A stretch of DNA of 64,000 bases from Ureibacillus sp. FSL W7-1570 (lineage in GTDB: Bacteria; Bacillota; Bacilli; Bacillales_A; Planococcaceae). Positions 49,819 through 59,375 of the stretch are shown here, piece after piece. A program made the position numbers and the translations under genes. Each line of letters starts with the position of its first letter. Positions within the stretch are counted from its first letter, which is position 1. Below the pieces are notes generated by a model. The model did no database searches. It saw only the letters and a list, made by a program, of their open reading frames with translations, and had not been told where the DNA came from. The stretch covers positions 1,240,001 through 1,304,000 of the forward strand of contig NZ_CP151979.1 of the NCBI RefSeq assembly GCF_038593265.1. The letters are read 5' to 3'.

Positions 49819-51549
49819 TTAATCATCTTCCATTGTGGATAAGTCGCCGGTTGGAAGATTCAACTCCCAAGCTTTTAACACGCGGCGCATAATTTTACCG
49901 CTTCGTGTTTTTGGAAGCTTATCCTTAAATTCAATTTCTCTAGGTGCTGCATGGGCAGCTAAGCCAGTTTTTACAAATTGGCGAATATCTTCTTTTAATT
50001 CTTCTGTCGGCTCTACCCCAGGTCTCAATACAATAAAGGCTTTGATGATTTCGCCACGAACCGGATCCGGTTTACCGATAACACCCGCTTCAACAACATC
50101 CGGATGTTCGATCAATTTGCTTTCCACTTCAAACGGACCTACCCGTTCACCGGCTGTCATGATTACATCGTCAACACGACCTTGGAACCAGAAATATCCG
50201 TCTTCATCTTTATATGCGGAATCTCCGGAAACATACCAAGTATCTTTTAAGAAATATTGTTGGTAACGCTCCGGATTTTTCCAAATGGCCCTCATCATGG
50301 ATGGCCAGCCTTTGCGGATCGCCAAATTCCCCATCGTATATGGTGGCAATTCATTTCCTTCATCATCAACAATCGTTGCATAAACACCAGGAATCGGTTT
50401 ACCCATTGAACCCGGTTTGATTTCCATGCAAGGATAGTTGCAAATCATGTGTCCACCAGTTTCTGTCATCCACCAAGTATCGTGAATACGATGTCCCAAT
50501 TCTTTCATTCCCCAGCGAATTACTTCAGGGTTCAAAGGTTCCCCTACTGACAGTACATGTCGCAATGATGACAAATCAAATTGTTTTAAGGCCGCTGTAC
50601 CGGCACCCATCAACATTCTGAAGGCAGTTGGTGCACTATACCAAACGGTAACACCATATTCTTCAATGGCACCGTACCATCTTTCAGGACTGAAACGTCC
50701 GCCGATAATGACATTTGTCACTCCATTCAACCATGGACCGAAAATACCGTAAGCTGTTCCTGTTACCCATCCTGGGTCAGCTGTACACCAGTAAATGTCA
50801 TCATCATGCAAATCCAATACCCAACGGGCAGTTTGATAGTGTTGAATCATTGCATTGTGGACATGCAATACTCCTTTTGGAGCGCCCGTTGATCCGGATG
50901 TATAATGTAAAAGCATTCCGTCTTCCCGATCAACCCAAACGATGTCGAAATCCCCGGATGCTTCTTCCAATCTTTTATTAAAATCTACAATCTTCTCATT
51001 TTCTTCCACTTGATCCCCGACAATAAACACTTTTTCTAAATGAGGCAGACGATCCAACGGCACCCGGTTCAATAATTCAGGTGTAGTTACAAGCGCCTTT
51101 GCCTCACTGTTTGATAGTCTGTCATACACCGCTCCTTCCATGAATGCTTCAAAGAGCGGACCTACAATCAAACCGCATTTCAATGCTCCCAAAAGCGCAA
51201 AGTACAACTCCGGAGATCTTGGCATAAAGATAAATAAGCGATCCCCTTTTTCAAGATTTGCATATTGTTTGAATACATTGGCAGCTTTGTTCGTCATGCG
51301 CTTCATATCATCGAATGTGTATGACTCTTTACGATCCCCGTTACTAAAATAAAGAGCCACTTTGTCTTTTCGATCTGATTCGGCATGACGATCGATCGCT
51401 TCATAAGCAGCATTTACTTTCCCCGTCTCATACCAAGTAAATGCCTTTTCAACTTCCTTCCAGTCGAAATTAGCGTAAGTTTCTTCATAATTCTTTAAAT
51501 GATAATCCCCTGGTACAACTGCTAATTTCTCAGTCGTTTTCATCCCCAT
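49819..51549 (-). CDS. acsA: Acetyl-CoA synthetase
   Basis: 576-residue ANL ligase making acetyl-CoA from acetate, ATP and CoA. P-loop HYTSGSTGAPKGVLHVHNA, Trp-containing acetate pocket region YWCTADPGWVTGTAYG, DTWWMTETGG, and the C-terminal PKTRSGKIMRR whose Lys is the acetylation target of AcuA. ATG at 51549 seven bases after GGGG. Divergent from acuABC, the exact arrangement of B. subtilis. Confidence 0.95.
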   Translation of the reverse strand: MGMKTTEKLAVVPGDYHLKNYEETYANFDWKEVEKAFTWYETGKVNAAYEAIDRHAESDRKDKVALYFSNGDRKESYTFDDMKRMTNKAANVFKQYANLEKGDRLFIFMPRSPELYFALLGALKCGLIVGPLFEAFMEGAVYDRLSNSEAKALVTTPELLNRVPLDRLPHLEKVFIVGDQVEENEKIVDFNKRLEEASGDFDIVWVDREDGMLLHYTSGSTGAPKGVLHVHNAMIQHYQTARWVLDLHDDDIYWCTADPGWVTGTAYGIFGPWLNGVTNVIIGGRFSPERWYGAIEEYGVTVWYSAPTAFRMLMGAGTAALKQFDLSSLRHVLSVGEPLNPEVIRWGMKELGHRIHDTWWMTETGGHMICNYPCMEIKPGSMGKPIPGVYATIVDDEGNELPPYTMGNLAIRKGWPSMMRAIWKNPERYQQYFLKDTWYVSGDSAYKDEDGYFWFQGRVDDVIMTAGERVGPFEVESKLIEHPDVVEAGVIGKPDPVRGEIIKAFIVLRPGVEPTEELKEDIRQFVKTGLAAHAAPREIEFKDKLPKTRSGKIMRRVLKAWELNLPTGDLSTMEDD

Positions 51550-51581
51550 TAAATATCCCCTTTCTTTCTATGATATTTTAC

Positions 51582-51610
51582 ATTTTACAATGAATTATTA
51601 TAATTAGCAA
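51582..51610 (-). promoter_or_regulatory. acsA promoter
   Basis: Minus strand -35 TTGCTA (51605-51610), 17-bp spacer, -10 TAAAAT (51582-51587). I looked for a cre box in the acsA-acuA gap and found none close to consensus. Confidence 0.65.
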
Positions 51611-51716
51611 AATATTTTTAAGATTTAATGAATTTCTTTGTTTTTCGTAAAATTTCTGCTTTTGTACGCGTATTTTATCATATAATGTAATTAATAGATA
51701 ACGGGGGTGAAGTTGA

Positions 51717-52349
51717 TTGCTACATAAAAAAAGTTATCATTGTGCAAATATGGAAACGCCTCATGGCATTGTGACAGTCGAAGGGCCATTGCCGCCTGAA
51801 ACGTTAGAAAAATTTGAATTTCATGAAAATTTAACATCTTTCCGTCCTCCAGAACAGCAAAAAAAGGCTTTGGTGGATATTGCCGGATTAGATGAAGGGA
51901 GAATTATTGTCGCCCGCAATAATAATACGATTATCGGCTACGTAACTTATTTATATCCTGACCCCCTGGAAAGATGGTCGGAAGATAAAATAGAAAATGT
52001 GCTGGAATTGGGCGCGATAGAAGTGATACCATCATATCGTGGAACCGGGGTTGGAAAGAAGTTGTTGGAAGTTTCTTTTATGGCGGATGAGATGGAAGAT
52101 TATTTAATTTTTACAACGGAATATTATTGGCATTGGGATTTGAAAGGTACCGGGCTGAATGTATGGGAATATCGGCGAATGATGGAAGGTCTGATGAAAA
52201 CGGTCGGGTTCGAATATTGCGCAACCGATGATCCGGAAATTACATCACACCCTGCCAATTGTTTGATGGTACGCATCGGCGAACGTGTGAATAATGAAAC
52301 CATCACGCGTTTTGACAGGTTGCGTTTCAAATATCGGTACATGTATTGA
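51717..52349 (+). CDS. acuA: Protein acetyltransferase AcuA
   Basis: 210-residue GNAT acetyltransferase that inactivates AcsA by acetylating its active-site Lys. Acetyl-CoA loop region VIPSYRGTGVGKKLLE (Q/RxxGxG/A pattern) near residue 104. TTG start with GGGGGTGAAG upstream. First gene of acuABC, divergent from acsA; a TATAAT -10 lies near 51681. Confidence 0.93.
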   Translation: MLHKKSYHCANMETPHGIVTVEGPLPPETLEKFEFHENLTSFRPPEQQKKALVDIAGLDEGRIIVARNNNTIIGYVTYLYPDPLERWSEDKIENVLELGAIEVIPSYRGTGVGKKLLEVSFMADEMEDYLIFTTEYYWHWDLKGTGLNVWEYRRMMEGLMKTVGFEYCATDDPEITSHPANCLMVRIGERVNNETITRFDRLRFKYRYMY

Positions 52350-52365
52350 AAAGGGGGACAAACAC

Positions 52366-53013
52366 ATGATCGTCGAACAAATCATGGAAAAAGAGGTGTA
52401 CACGCTAACACCGAAGGATACTTTAAATGATGCCCTGAAATTGATGAGAGAAAAAAATATCCGCCACATTCCCATCGTGGATGAGGAAGAGAATATCGTG
52501 GGACTTATCACTTCCCACGACGTGAAAAATGCATTGCCTTCCTGTTTGAAAGAAGAAAACAATTCCGCCATTTACGATACACCGATCGAACAATTTATGG
52601 TGAAGGATATCATTGTGGGCCATCCCTTGGATTTTGTAGAGGATGTTGCATTAACCTTTTATGAATCAAAAATCAGCTGTTTGCCAATCGTATCCGGAGG
52701 GAAGCTGGTCGGGATCGTCACAACAACCGACTTGTTGACGGCTTACATTGAACTTACCGGAGCACATCAGCCTTCCTCCAAAATTGATATCCGGCTGAAA
52801 GATAAAGTGGGTACATTGGCGGATGTATTGACTTTATTTAAAAAACATCATGCCAATGTATTGAGCATTCTCGTCTTTCCTGATACGGAAAACGAAAACA
52901 GCCGCATCATTTCGATCCGTGTCCGGATGATGAATCCATTGCCAATCATCAAAGATTTGCGCAACAATGATTTTGAAGTGTTATGGCCCAATTTGCCAGG
53001 GGTGAATTTATGA
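52366..53013 (+). CDS. acuB: AcuB, CBS-ACT domain protein
   Basis: 215 residues: a CBS pair (about 1-130; KEVYTLTPKDTLNDAL and GHPLDFVEDVAL) and a C-terminal ACT domain (about 138-215; IDIRLKDKVGTLADVLTLF). Part of the acetoin-utilisation/acetyl-CoA-synthetase control operon; precise role not established. ATG at 52366 eight bases after AAGGGGG. Overlaps acuC by four bases. Confidence 0.9.
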   Translation: MIVEQIMEKEVYTLTPKDTLNDALKLMREKNIRHIPIVDEEENIVGLITSHDVKNALPSCLKEENNSAIYDTPIEQFMVKDIIVGHPLDFVEDVALTFYESKISCLPIVSGGKLVGIVTTTDLLTAYIELTGAHQPSSKIDIRLKDKVGTLADVLTLFKKHHANVLSILVFPDTENENSRIISIRVRMMNPLPIIKDLRNNDFEVLWPNLPGVNL

Positions 53014-54176
53014 AAAACGCAGTATTTGTATATTCACCGGATCAACTGAGCTACAAATTTTCTGAAAGCCATCCATTTAATCATAAGCGCTTAATATTGA
53101 CAATGGATTTGTTGAAAAACATTGGCGCACTTTCTGATGAAGACATCGTTCCGGCAAGGGTTGCAACGGAAGAGGAAATCGCATTGGTCCACGATCCAAG
53201 TTACATCGACATCGTAAAAAAAGCGGGACAAGGTCTTCTAACCCCTGAACAGACGGAACCATACGGCATCGGAACCGAAGATACACCGATTTTTCCCAAC
53301 ATGCATGAAGCGAGCTGCTTGCTGGTGGGTGGCACATTGCAAGCAGTCGATTATGTCATGCAGGGAAAAAGCAGACATGCTTTAAATCTCGGCGGCGGGT
53401 TGCATCATGGTTTCCGCGGACGGGCAAGCGGATTTTGCATCTATAACGATAGTTCCATCGCGATCCGTTACATCCAGGAAAAATACCATGCCCGCGTCCT
53501 CTATGTAGATACCGATGCCCATCATGGCGACGGTGTGCAATGGACCTTTTATGATGACCCAAGCGTCTGCACCTTCTCCATTCACGAAACCGGTAGATAT
53601 CTTTTTCCGGGCACGGGAAACATCAGTGAAAGAGGAAATGGACAAGGCTATGGAACATCTTTCAACTTCCCGCTGGAAGCCTTTACGGAAGATGACAGTT
53701 TCCTCTTGATCTATGAACAAGCCTTGAGAGAAGTCATTGATTATTTTAAACCGGATGTACTCTTTACCCAAAATGGAGCGGATGCCCATTATTTTGATCC
53801 ATTGACCCATCTGAACGCTTCCATGAAAATATATCGGGAAATCCCCAAACTTGCCCACGAATTGGCCCATGAATATTGTGATGGACGATGGATCGCTGTC
53901 GGCGGCGGAGGATATGATATGTGGCGGGTTGTGCCAAGAGCATGGTCAATGATTTGGCTCGAGATGAATGATCTTCCGATTCCAACAGGAAAGCTTCCCG
54001 AAGAATGGTTGGACAAATGGCAAAAAGAAGCGCCGGTGCCGCTCATCCCGACATGGGAAGATCCAAACCCATTGTTCGAACCGATTCCACGGAAAGCGGA
54101 AATTGAAGAAAAAAATGCGCAAATGCTCACAAAAGCTTTAAATATTATCCGCTCTGAAAAAAACAGCGGCCTATAA
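53010..54176 (+). CDS. acuC: AcuC, histone-deacetylase-family protein deacetylase
   Basis: 388-residue zinc-dependent deacetylase that removes the acetyl group AcuA puts on AcsA. Catalytic region YVDTDAHHGDGVQWTFY (zinc Asp and His plus the His pair) near residue 170, FTQNGADAHYFDPL (second zinc Asp) and GGGGYD. ATG at 53010 overlaps the acuB stop (ATGA) with AGGGGTG upstream. Last gene of acuABC. Confidence 0.94.
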   Translation: MKNAVFVYSPDQLSYKFSESHPFNHKRLILTMDLLKNIGALSDEDIVPARVATEEEIALVHDPSYIDIVKKAGQGLLTPEQTEPYGIGTEDTPIFPNMHEASCLLVGGTLQAVDYVMQGKSRHALNLGGGLHHGFRGRASGFCIYNDSSIAIRYIQEKYHARVLYVDTDAHHGDGVQWTFYDDPSVCTFSIHETGRYLFPGTGNISERGNGQGYGTSFNFPLEAFTEDDSFLLIYEQALREVIDYFKPDVLFTQNGADAHYFDPLTHLNASMKIYREIPKLAHELAHEYCDGRWIAVGGGGYDMWRVVPRAWSMIWLEMNDLPIPTGKLPEEWLDKWQKEAPVPLIPTWEDPNPLFEPIPRKAEIEEKNAQMLTKALNIIRSEKNSGL

Positions 54177-54180
54177 AGAA

Positions 54181-54222
54181 AAAGTGTAGACAAAATCACA
54201 AGAGACTTTGTCTACACCTTTT
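54181..54222. terminator. Bidirectional terminator, acuC/ccpA
   Basis: Stem GTGTAGACAAA/CTTTGTCTACAC (54184-54194 with 54206-54217), flanked by an A run and CTTTTTA, between convergent genes. The stem closely matches the hairpin at 28719-28750. Confidence 0.85.
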
Positions 54223-55241
54223 TATTTGTTTTTCATTGATTTCACTTTTACGGAGTCGCGCTTTTCAATACGATAAGGCAAAATGACGTTCTGATCCTTC
54301 ACTTCTTCCTTGTTCAGGAATTTTGTCAATAATCTCATCGATACCGCACCAATTTCGTATAAAGGAAGTACGACACTCGTCAATTGAGGTCTCACCATGC
54401 GGGCCAATTTGGAGTTTTCAAAGCTGATGACTTCGATATCTTCCGGAACTTTTATTCCATGATCCTGTGCTGCATGGATGATTCCGATGGCCAACTCATC
54501 GCTTCCGGCAAAGTAAGCTGTTGGAGGATTTTCGATTTCATTCAATTCTTTCCACGCTTCCATGCCGCCATCATACGAATCGTCTTCGGCTACAATCAAC
54601 GCTTCATCCACTTCCAATCCGGCGTCTTGCAACGCTTTTTTATAAGCTTCAAGTTTATATTTCGCATTGATTGTATAACTTAATGGTCCGCTGATGAAGG
54701 CAATGCGCTTATGGCCGTTGTCTATTAACATTTTTATCGCTTCATAAGTGGCTTGGAAATAATCGATATTGACTGAAGGTAATTTTTTTGATTCATCGAT
54801 GGAACCGGCAAGTACGATTGGTACTGGAGAATTTTCCATTGTCTGAAGTAATTTTGGTGTTACCGCATCGCTCATCATGACGATGCCGTCTACTTGTTTC
54901 CCTAACATCGTATCAAGCAGGGATAATTCTTTTTCTTCCTTTTGGTCTGAATTCGCCAGAATGATATTGTAGCGGTACATTGTGGCAATATCTTCGATCC
55001 CGCGGGCAGCCTCCGCATAAATATTATTTGAAATATCAGGAATGATGACACCGACTGTCGTTGTTTTTTTGCTTGCGAGTCCTCTGGCGACTGCATTTGG
55101 ACGATATTCAAGCCGTTCAATCACTTCAAGCACTTTTTTGCGGGTAGAAGGCTTTACATTTTGGCTGCCGTTCACTACCCGGGATACTGTGGCCATGGAA
55201 ACATTCGCTTCACGGGCAACATCATAGATTGTAACAGTCAA
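54222..55241 (-). CDS. ccpA: Catabolite control protein A
   Basis: 339-residue LacI/GalR regulator, the main carbon catabolite regulator of Bacillota. Helix-turn-helix [22 protein letters not shown] at residues 3-24 with the hinge helix [10 protein letters not shown]; the periplasmic-binding-like core follows and would bind HPr-Ser46-P. TTG start at 55241, six bases after GGAGGG; 12 open upstream codons are not needed. Convergent with acuABC, as in B. subtilis. A cre box at 4610-4623 shows a likely target within this window. Confidence 0.95.
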   Translation of the reverse strand: MTVTIYDVAREANVSMATVSRVVNGSQNVKPSTRKKVLEVIERLEYRPNAVARGLASKKTTTVGVIIPDISNNIYAEAARGIEDIATMYRYNIILANSDQKEEKELSLLDTMLGKQVDGIVMMSDAVTPKLLQTMENSPVPIVLAGSIDESKKLPSVNIDYFQATYEAIKMLIDNGHKRIAFISGPLSYTINAKYKLEAYKKALQDAGLEVDEALIVAEDDSYDGGMEAWKELNEIENPPTAYFAGSDELAIGIIHAAQDHGIKVPEDIEVISFENSKLARMVRPQLTSVVLPLYEIGAVSMRLLTKFLNKEEVKDQNVILPYRIEKRDSVKVKSMKNK

Positions 55242-55275
55242 AGGATTCCCTCCCTTTTTATTTATTATTGTCTTC

Positions 55276-55305
55276 ATAATACGATATTTTGCTTAATTTT
55301 TTCAA
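55276..55305 (-). promoter_or_regulatory. ccpA promoter
   Basis: Minus strand -35 TTGAAA (55300-55305), 18-bp spacer, -10 TATTAT (55276-55281). Confidence 0.6.
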
Positions 55306-55375
55306 TACATAGGAGGAGTTCAAAAAAATATAATAATTATTGTTCATAATTAGGATATTATCACTACCCCGCCGA

Positions 55376-55409
55376 AAAGAAAAACTACCCAATCATGATG
55401 ATTGGATAG
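55376..55409 (-). terminator. aroA terminator
   Basis: CTATCCAATCAT/ATGATTGGGTAG stem (55385-55409) followed by TTTTTCTTTT on the minus strand, nine bases after the stop. Confidence 0.85.
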
Positions 55410-55417
55410 CCGCATCA

Positions 55418-56506
55418 TTATGCTTTGTATTCGTACTGTTTCATGAATTTTTGAAGCTCTTCAAAGAACTCGTCAAATTGTTTCAAATCCATTTGTTGTT
55501 GGGAATCGGACAATGCGACTGATGGATCCGGATGCACTTCCGCCATCACACCATCTGCACCAATTGCAATGGCTGCTTTTGCGCATGGCAACAATAAGTC
55601 ACGGCGGCCTGTCGAATGCGTTACGTCAACAAATACAGGCAAGTGGGTTTCTTGTTTTAAAATAGGAACCGCCGAAATGTCCAATGTGTTGCGTGTAGCT
55701 CTTTCGTATGTGCGGATTCCGCGTTCGCAAAGCATTATGTTTTCATTGCCTTTGGACATGATATATTCAGCTGCATGGATGAACTCATCGATTGTTGCTG
55801 CCAAACCGCGTTTTAATAATACCGGTTTATTTGTTTCACCGACCGCTTTTAACAATTCAAAGTTTTGCATGTTGCGGGCACCGATTTGGATGACATCCAC
55901 ATAATCCAACGCTTCTTCAATATGCCCAGGTGTCACAATTTCAGTAACAACGGCTAAACCATACTCTTCTGAAATGCGTTTTAAAATTTTTAGTCCTTCC
56001 AAGCCCAATCCTTGGAAATCGTAAGGTGATGTACGAGGTTTGTAAGCACCGCCACGGATGAACTTCAATCCTTTCGCTTTGATGGAAGCGGCCACTTGGG
56101 CTGTTTGTTCGTAAGATTCCACCGAACATGGACCAAAGATGAATGTTGGCTCACCTGCACCGATTTTTTCGCCATTGATTTCAATGATCGTATCTTCAGG
56201 TTTTTTCTTACGGGAAACAAGCAATTCTTTTTTCGTATCCGCTTCTAATTGTTTCAAAGCGGTTTTAAAGATTGTTTTAAAAATATAATCAACCGTCATT
56301 TGATTTAACGGACCTTTGTTATGCTTTCTCAACAAATCCAACATGTGACGTTCACGCAATGGATCGTATCGGTTGACCCCTTGTTTTTCTTTGATTTTCC
56401 CAATTTCATTTACAATTTCGGCACGTTCGTTGATCAATCGGAGAATTTCCAAGTTCAGATCATCAATTTGCTTGCGAAGTTCCTCTAATTTTTTTTGTTC
56501 ACTCAT
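55418..56506 (-). CDS. aroA: Bifunctional chorismate mutase / DAHP synthase
   Basis: 362 residues. N-terminal chorismate mutase (about 1-90; [26 protein letters not shown], the AroQ fold) fused to a type I beta DAHP synthase (about 105-355) with [40 protein letters not shown] and [11 protein letters not shown]. Condenses PEP and erythrose 4-phosphate, the first step of aromatic synthesis; the mutase part gives feedback inhibition by chorismate/prephenate. Named aroA in B. subtilis (aroG elsewhere). Confidence 0.95.
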   Translation of the reverse strand: MSEQKKLEELRKQIDDLNLEILRLINERAEIVNEIGKIKEKQGVNRYDPLRERHMLDLLRKHNKGPLNQMTVDYIFKTIFKTALKQLEADTKKELLVSRKKKPEDTIIEINGEKIGAGEPTFIFGPCSVESYEQTAQVAASIKAKGLKFIRGGAYKPRTSPYDFQGLGLEGLKILKRISEEYGLAVVTEIVTPGHIEEALDYVDVIQIGARNMQNFELLKAVGETNKPVLLKRGLAATIDEFIHAAEYIMSKGNENIMLCERGIRTYERATRNTLDISAVPILKQETHLPVFVDVTHSTGRRDLLLPCAKAAIAIGADGVMAEVHPDPSVALSDSQQQMDLKQFDEFFEELQKFMKQYEYKA

Positions 56507-56585
56507 ATCCCTACTACTCCTCCCTACTTAAATACAACACTTTCAGAAGACTGAAATGTATGTTACATTTTAAGATAATATCCAT

Positions 56586-56614
56586 ATTATAATCAAGAAA
56601 ATTCCGAATGTCAC
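56586..56614 (-). promoter_or_regulatory. aroA promoter
   Basis: Minus strand -35 GTGACA (56609-56614), 17-bp spacer, -10 TATAAT (56586-56591). The start lies about 75 bases before the ATG. Confidence 0.75.
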
Positions 56615-56681
56615 GTCTTTTAATTTAGCGCTTCAACTCGTGAAAGTATATGAAGCTATTTTTAGAAAGGAAGTGGTTTTA

Positions 56682-58838
56682 TTGAGTTCCAAAATATTCG
56701 CTTTGGACATTGGAACCCGGTCGGTCGTCGGAATTATTTTGGAAGAAGAAAACGACCATTATCATGTTGTCGATATGCTGATGAAAGAACATAAAGAACG
56801 GGCGATGATTGACGGTCAAATACATAATGTTTTATACGTGGCGGAATTAATTAAAGAAATCAAAGATGAGTTGGAAAAAAAACACGGCCCTTTGACGAAA
56901 GTCAACGTGGCCGCTGCCGGACGGGCGTTGAAAACCGAACAGGCCCGCGTGACAACGAATATCGCAAACCGCCCCATTTTTACGCAGGAAGATATCAATC
57001 GTCTGGAATTGCAGGCCGTGCAACAAGCGCAAGTCCAACTTCTCGGGAAGCAGGAAAATGACTCAAACCATTATTATTGTGTAGGTTATTCCGTCCTGCA
57101 CTATATCCTTGACGGACAGGAAATCGGAAGCCTCTTGGATCAACGGGGAAATGAAGCCGCGGTCGAAGTCATTGCCACTTTCCTTCCCCGGATCGTCATC
57201 GAGTCATTGTTGGCGGCATTAAAGAGAGCGGATTTGGAAATGGAAGCTTTGACTTTGGAACCCATTGCCGCAATCAATGTCCTGTTCCCTCCCACAATGC
57301 GACGCTTAAATGTGGCGTTGGTCGATATAGGGGCAGGTACATCGGACATCGCCATCACAAACAACAACACGATCATTGCCTATGGTATGGTGCCGACAGC
57401 GGGCGATGAAATCACTGAAAGTCTATGTGACCAATATTTGCTGGACTTCCCTGTTGCAGAAGCCGTCAAACGAAAATTGAACACGGACGAAACCGTTACC
57501 ATTCAAGATATTTTGGGATTTGAACAGGAAATCCCAAGCGAAGAAGTGATCCAAACCATTGAGCCGGCCATTAAACAATTGGCGACTGCCATCGGTAATG
57601 AAATTTTGAAATTGAACAATCAAGTTCCCCCAAAAGCCGTCATGCTCATTGGGGGAGGAAGCTTGACGCCGAAACTGCCGGAAGAACTTTGCCATATATT
57701 GCAATTGCCAAAAAATCGTGTGGCGGTACGGGATATCAGTGCCATCCAGAATTTAACGAAAGATGAATCCATTGAAACGAGACCTGACCTTGTAACACCT
57801 ATCGGCATTGCCATCGCCGCCAGAAAATATCCTATTCACTATATGTCTGTCACAGTCAACAACCAGGTTGTCCGGTTATTCGAAACAAAAGAAATGACGG
57901 TAAGCGATGCCTTCCTGGCGGCAAACATCAGTGCAAAACATTTATACGGAAAACCGGGACAGGGCATTTCCATCACCATTAATGGACAAGATATATTTGT
58001 TCCGGGAGAGCATGGAAGTCCGGCAACCATATTGGTGAATGGCGAGGAAGCTTCCTCAAAAACACCGATCCAGGATGGCGATGAAATCACCGTCATCCCT
58101 GGTGAAGACGGAAAAAATGCACAAGCGACAATCCGCGATATCATCGACCAGGCTTCCATGAAAAAAATCCAATTGAATGAACAAACTTATTTTGTCGAAC
58201 CGATTGTTAAATTAAACGGGGAACCATCATCCCTCGATAAAGAGTTAAAAGACCGGGACCAAATTCTTTTCCAACCGATTGAAACCATCCAGGATTTCTT
58301 GGAGCATATCCATCGGCATGATCTTATTAATTCTCAAACTTTCATCGTCAAAGTTGACGGTCAACCGGTGTATATGCCTGAATACACTGCAAGTTTTCTC
58401 TTAAATGGACGGGCTGCAAAATTGTCTTATCCGATTGAAGATGGTGATGTTTTAACGATTCAAGCGCCGACATCCCCTCCAACCGTTCAGGCTGTTTTTG
58501 ATCAATTGAATATCCCTTTGGAGGACTCCATTACTGTAACATTTCAAAATCAACCATTGGAATTGAAAAAAACCAGATACGAAGTCCTCATGAACGGACT
58601 GATTGTACAACCTACCTCAACGGTATATAATGGCGCTTCGTTGCAAGTGATCGAAAAAGACCCGAGTCCTTGGACTTTCCAAGATGTATTCAAATTTTCA
58701 AACTGGAAAATTCCTGAAGATTTCAAAGGGCAGTTTTCAATCCTTCGAAACGGCGAACCGATTTCTTTCGACACAGAAATTTTTGGCGGGGACATATTAG
58801 AGATTCGATTAATTGGACATCCTGCAGTGAGAAAATGA
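56682..58838 (+). CDS. FtsA/PilM-like actin-fold ATPase with beta-grasp-like repeat tail
   Basis: 718 residues. The first 385 form an FtsA-type ATPase: phosphate-1 ALDIGTRSVVG, phosphate-2 VALVDIGAGTSDIAI, adenosine motif VMLIGGGSLTPKLPEEL, and an SHS2-like insert. The rest (about 390-718) is at least four imperfect modules, each with a LNGxx/VNGEE turn and a later (D/G)GDxxxI or NGASLQV element, resembling ThiS/SLBB-like beta-grasp folds. No membrane helix or FtsZ-type C-terminal amphipathic helix is evident. TTG at 56682 five bases after GGAAGTGG; GTG at 56640 is possible. It sits where B. subtilis has ytxJ. Function unknown; a cell-envelope or division role is inference. Confidence 0.82.
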   Translation: MSSKIFALDIGTRSVVGIILEEENDHYHVVDMLMKEHKERAMIDGQIHNVLYVAELIKEIKDELEKKHGPLTKVNVAAAGRALKTEQARVTTNIANRPIFTQEDINRLELQAVQQAQVQLLGKQENDSNHYYCVGYSVLHYILDGQEIGSLLDQRGNEAAVEVIATFLPRIVIESLLAALKRADLEMEALTLEPIAAINVLFPPTMRRLNVALVDIGAGTSDIAITNNNTIIAYGMVPTAGDEITESLCDQYLLDFPVAEAVKRKLNTDETVTIQDILGFEQEIPSEEVIQTIEPAIKQLATAIGNEILKLNNQVPPKAVMLIGGGSLTPKLPEELCHILQLPKNRVAVRDISAIQNLTKDESIETRPDLVTPIGIAIAARKYPIHYMSVTVNNQVVRLFETKEMTVSDAFLAANISAKHLYGKPGQGISITINGQDIFVPGEHGSPATILVNGEEASSKTPIQDGDEITVIPGEDGKNAQATIRDIIDQASMKKIQLNEQTYFVEPIVKLNGEPSSLDKELKDRDQILFQPIETIQDFLEHIHRHDLINSQTFIVKVDGQPVYMPEYTASFLLNGRAAKLSYPIEDGDVLTIQAPTSPPTVQAVFDQLNIPLEDSITVTFQNQPLELKKTRYEVLMNGLIVQPTSTVYNGASLQVIEKDPSPWTFQDVFKFSNWKIPEDFKGQFSILRNGEPISFDTEIFGGDILEIRLIGHPAVRK

Positions 58839-58855
58839 TCTATCGCTTATAGAAC

Positions 58856-58903
58856 AAAAAGAGCAAATTGGAAAACCCGCTGTTTTCCCAATTTGCTCTT
58901 TTC
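58856..58903. terminator. Bidirectional terminator, FtsA-like/ytxH
   Basis: AAAAGAGCAAATTGG/CCAATTTGCTCTTTT stem (58857-58871 with 58888-58902) with a loop containing a second AAAAC/GTTTT helix, between convergent genes. Confidence 0.88.
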
Positions 58904-58916
58904 TTTGTTTATCCGT

Positions 58917-59357
58917 TTAGATCGATGATGGACGGGCCACTTCCGAAATATCTGCGCCATCATAGGCATCATTCAGATTTTCCTCATATGAAACCGTACC
59001 GTCATCAAACACTTGAGGAGATTTGTCTTTTTTCGATTTCACTTTATCCACTAAATGGGATGACTGCTCTTTTATTTGGCTTGACAGTTGGGCGGTTTTT
59101 TCTTTCGCAGTGGATGTCAGAACGATCCCCTTTTGCCGAATATTGCTGGCTTGCTCTAACACATCACTGCGCAAATCTTTCCCTGTTTTCGGAGCCAGTA
59201 ACAATCCGACCGCTGCGCCTACAATTCCTCCGACGAGTGCGCCGATGACGAAATCTTTCATATTGATTGTTTCCTCCTCTCTGGTCTCCTGGACAAGAGA
59301 TTCTTGTACTGCTTGTTGGTCTTTCACTTCGTTGAAATTTGTTTTATCCCCCGGCAT
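58917..59357 (-). CDS. ytxH: YtxH-like stress-associated membrane protein
   Basis: 146 residues: an acidic leader of 32 residues, then a glycine-rich membrane helix (MKDFVIGALVGGIVGAAVGLLLAPKTG, about 33-57), an amphipathic helical region and an acidic C-terminus. YtxH family; general stress protein in B. subtilis, function unknown. ATG at 59357 has GGGGG at fair distance. A second, stronger ribosome site (AGGAGG) lies 11 bases before the internal ATG at 59261 that begins exactly at the membrane helix, so a shorter 114-residue form may also be made. Confidence 0.82.
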   Translation of the reverse strand: MPGDKTNFNEVKDQQAVQESLVQETREEETINMKDFVIGALVGGIVGAAVGLLLAPKTGKDLRSDVLEQASNIRQKGIVLTSTAKEKTAQLSSQIKEQSSHLVDKVKSKKDKSPQVFDDGTVSYEENLNDAYDGADISEVARPSSI

Positions 59358-59375
59358 TTGCCTTCCCCCTTTTTT

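Noticed and set aside
51550-51716. cre box between acsA and acuA
   Set aside because: The best CG-centred candidate (near TGTACGCGTATTTT) misses four consensus positions.
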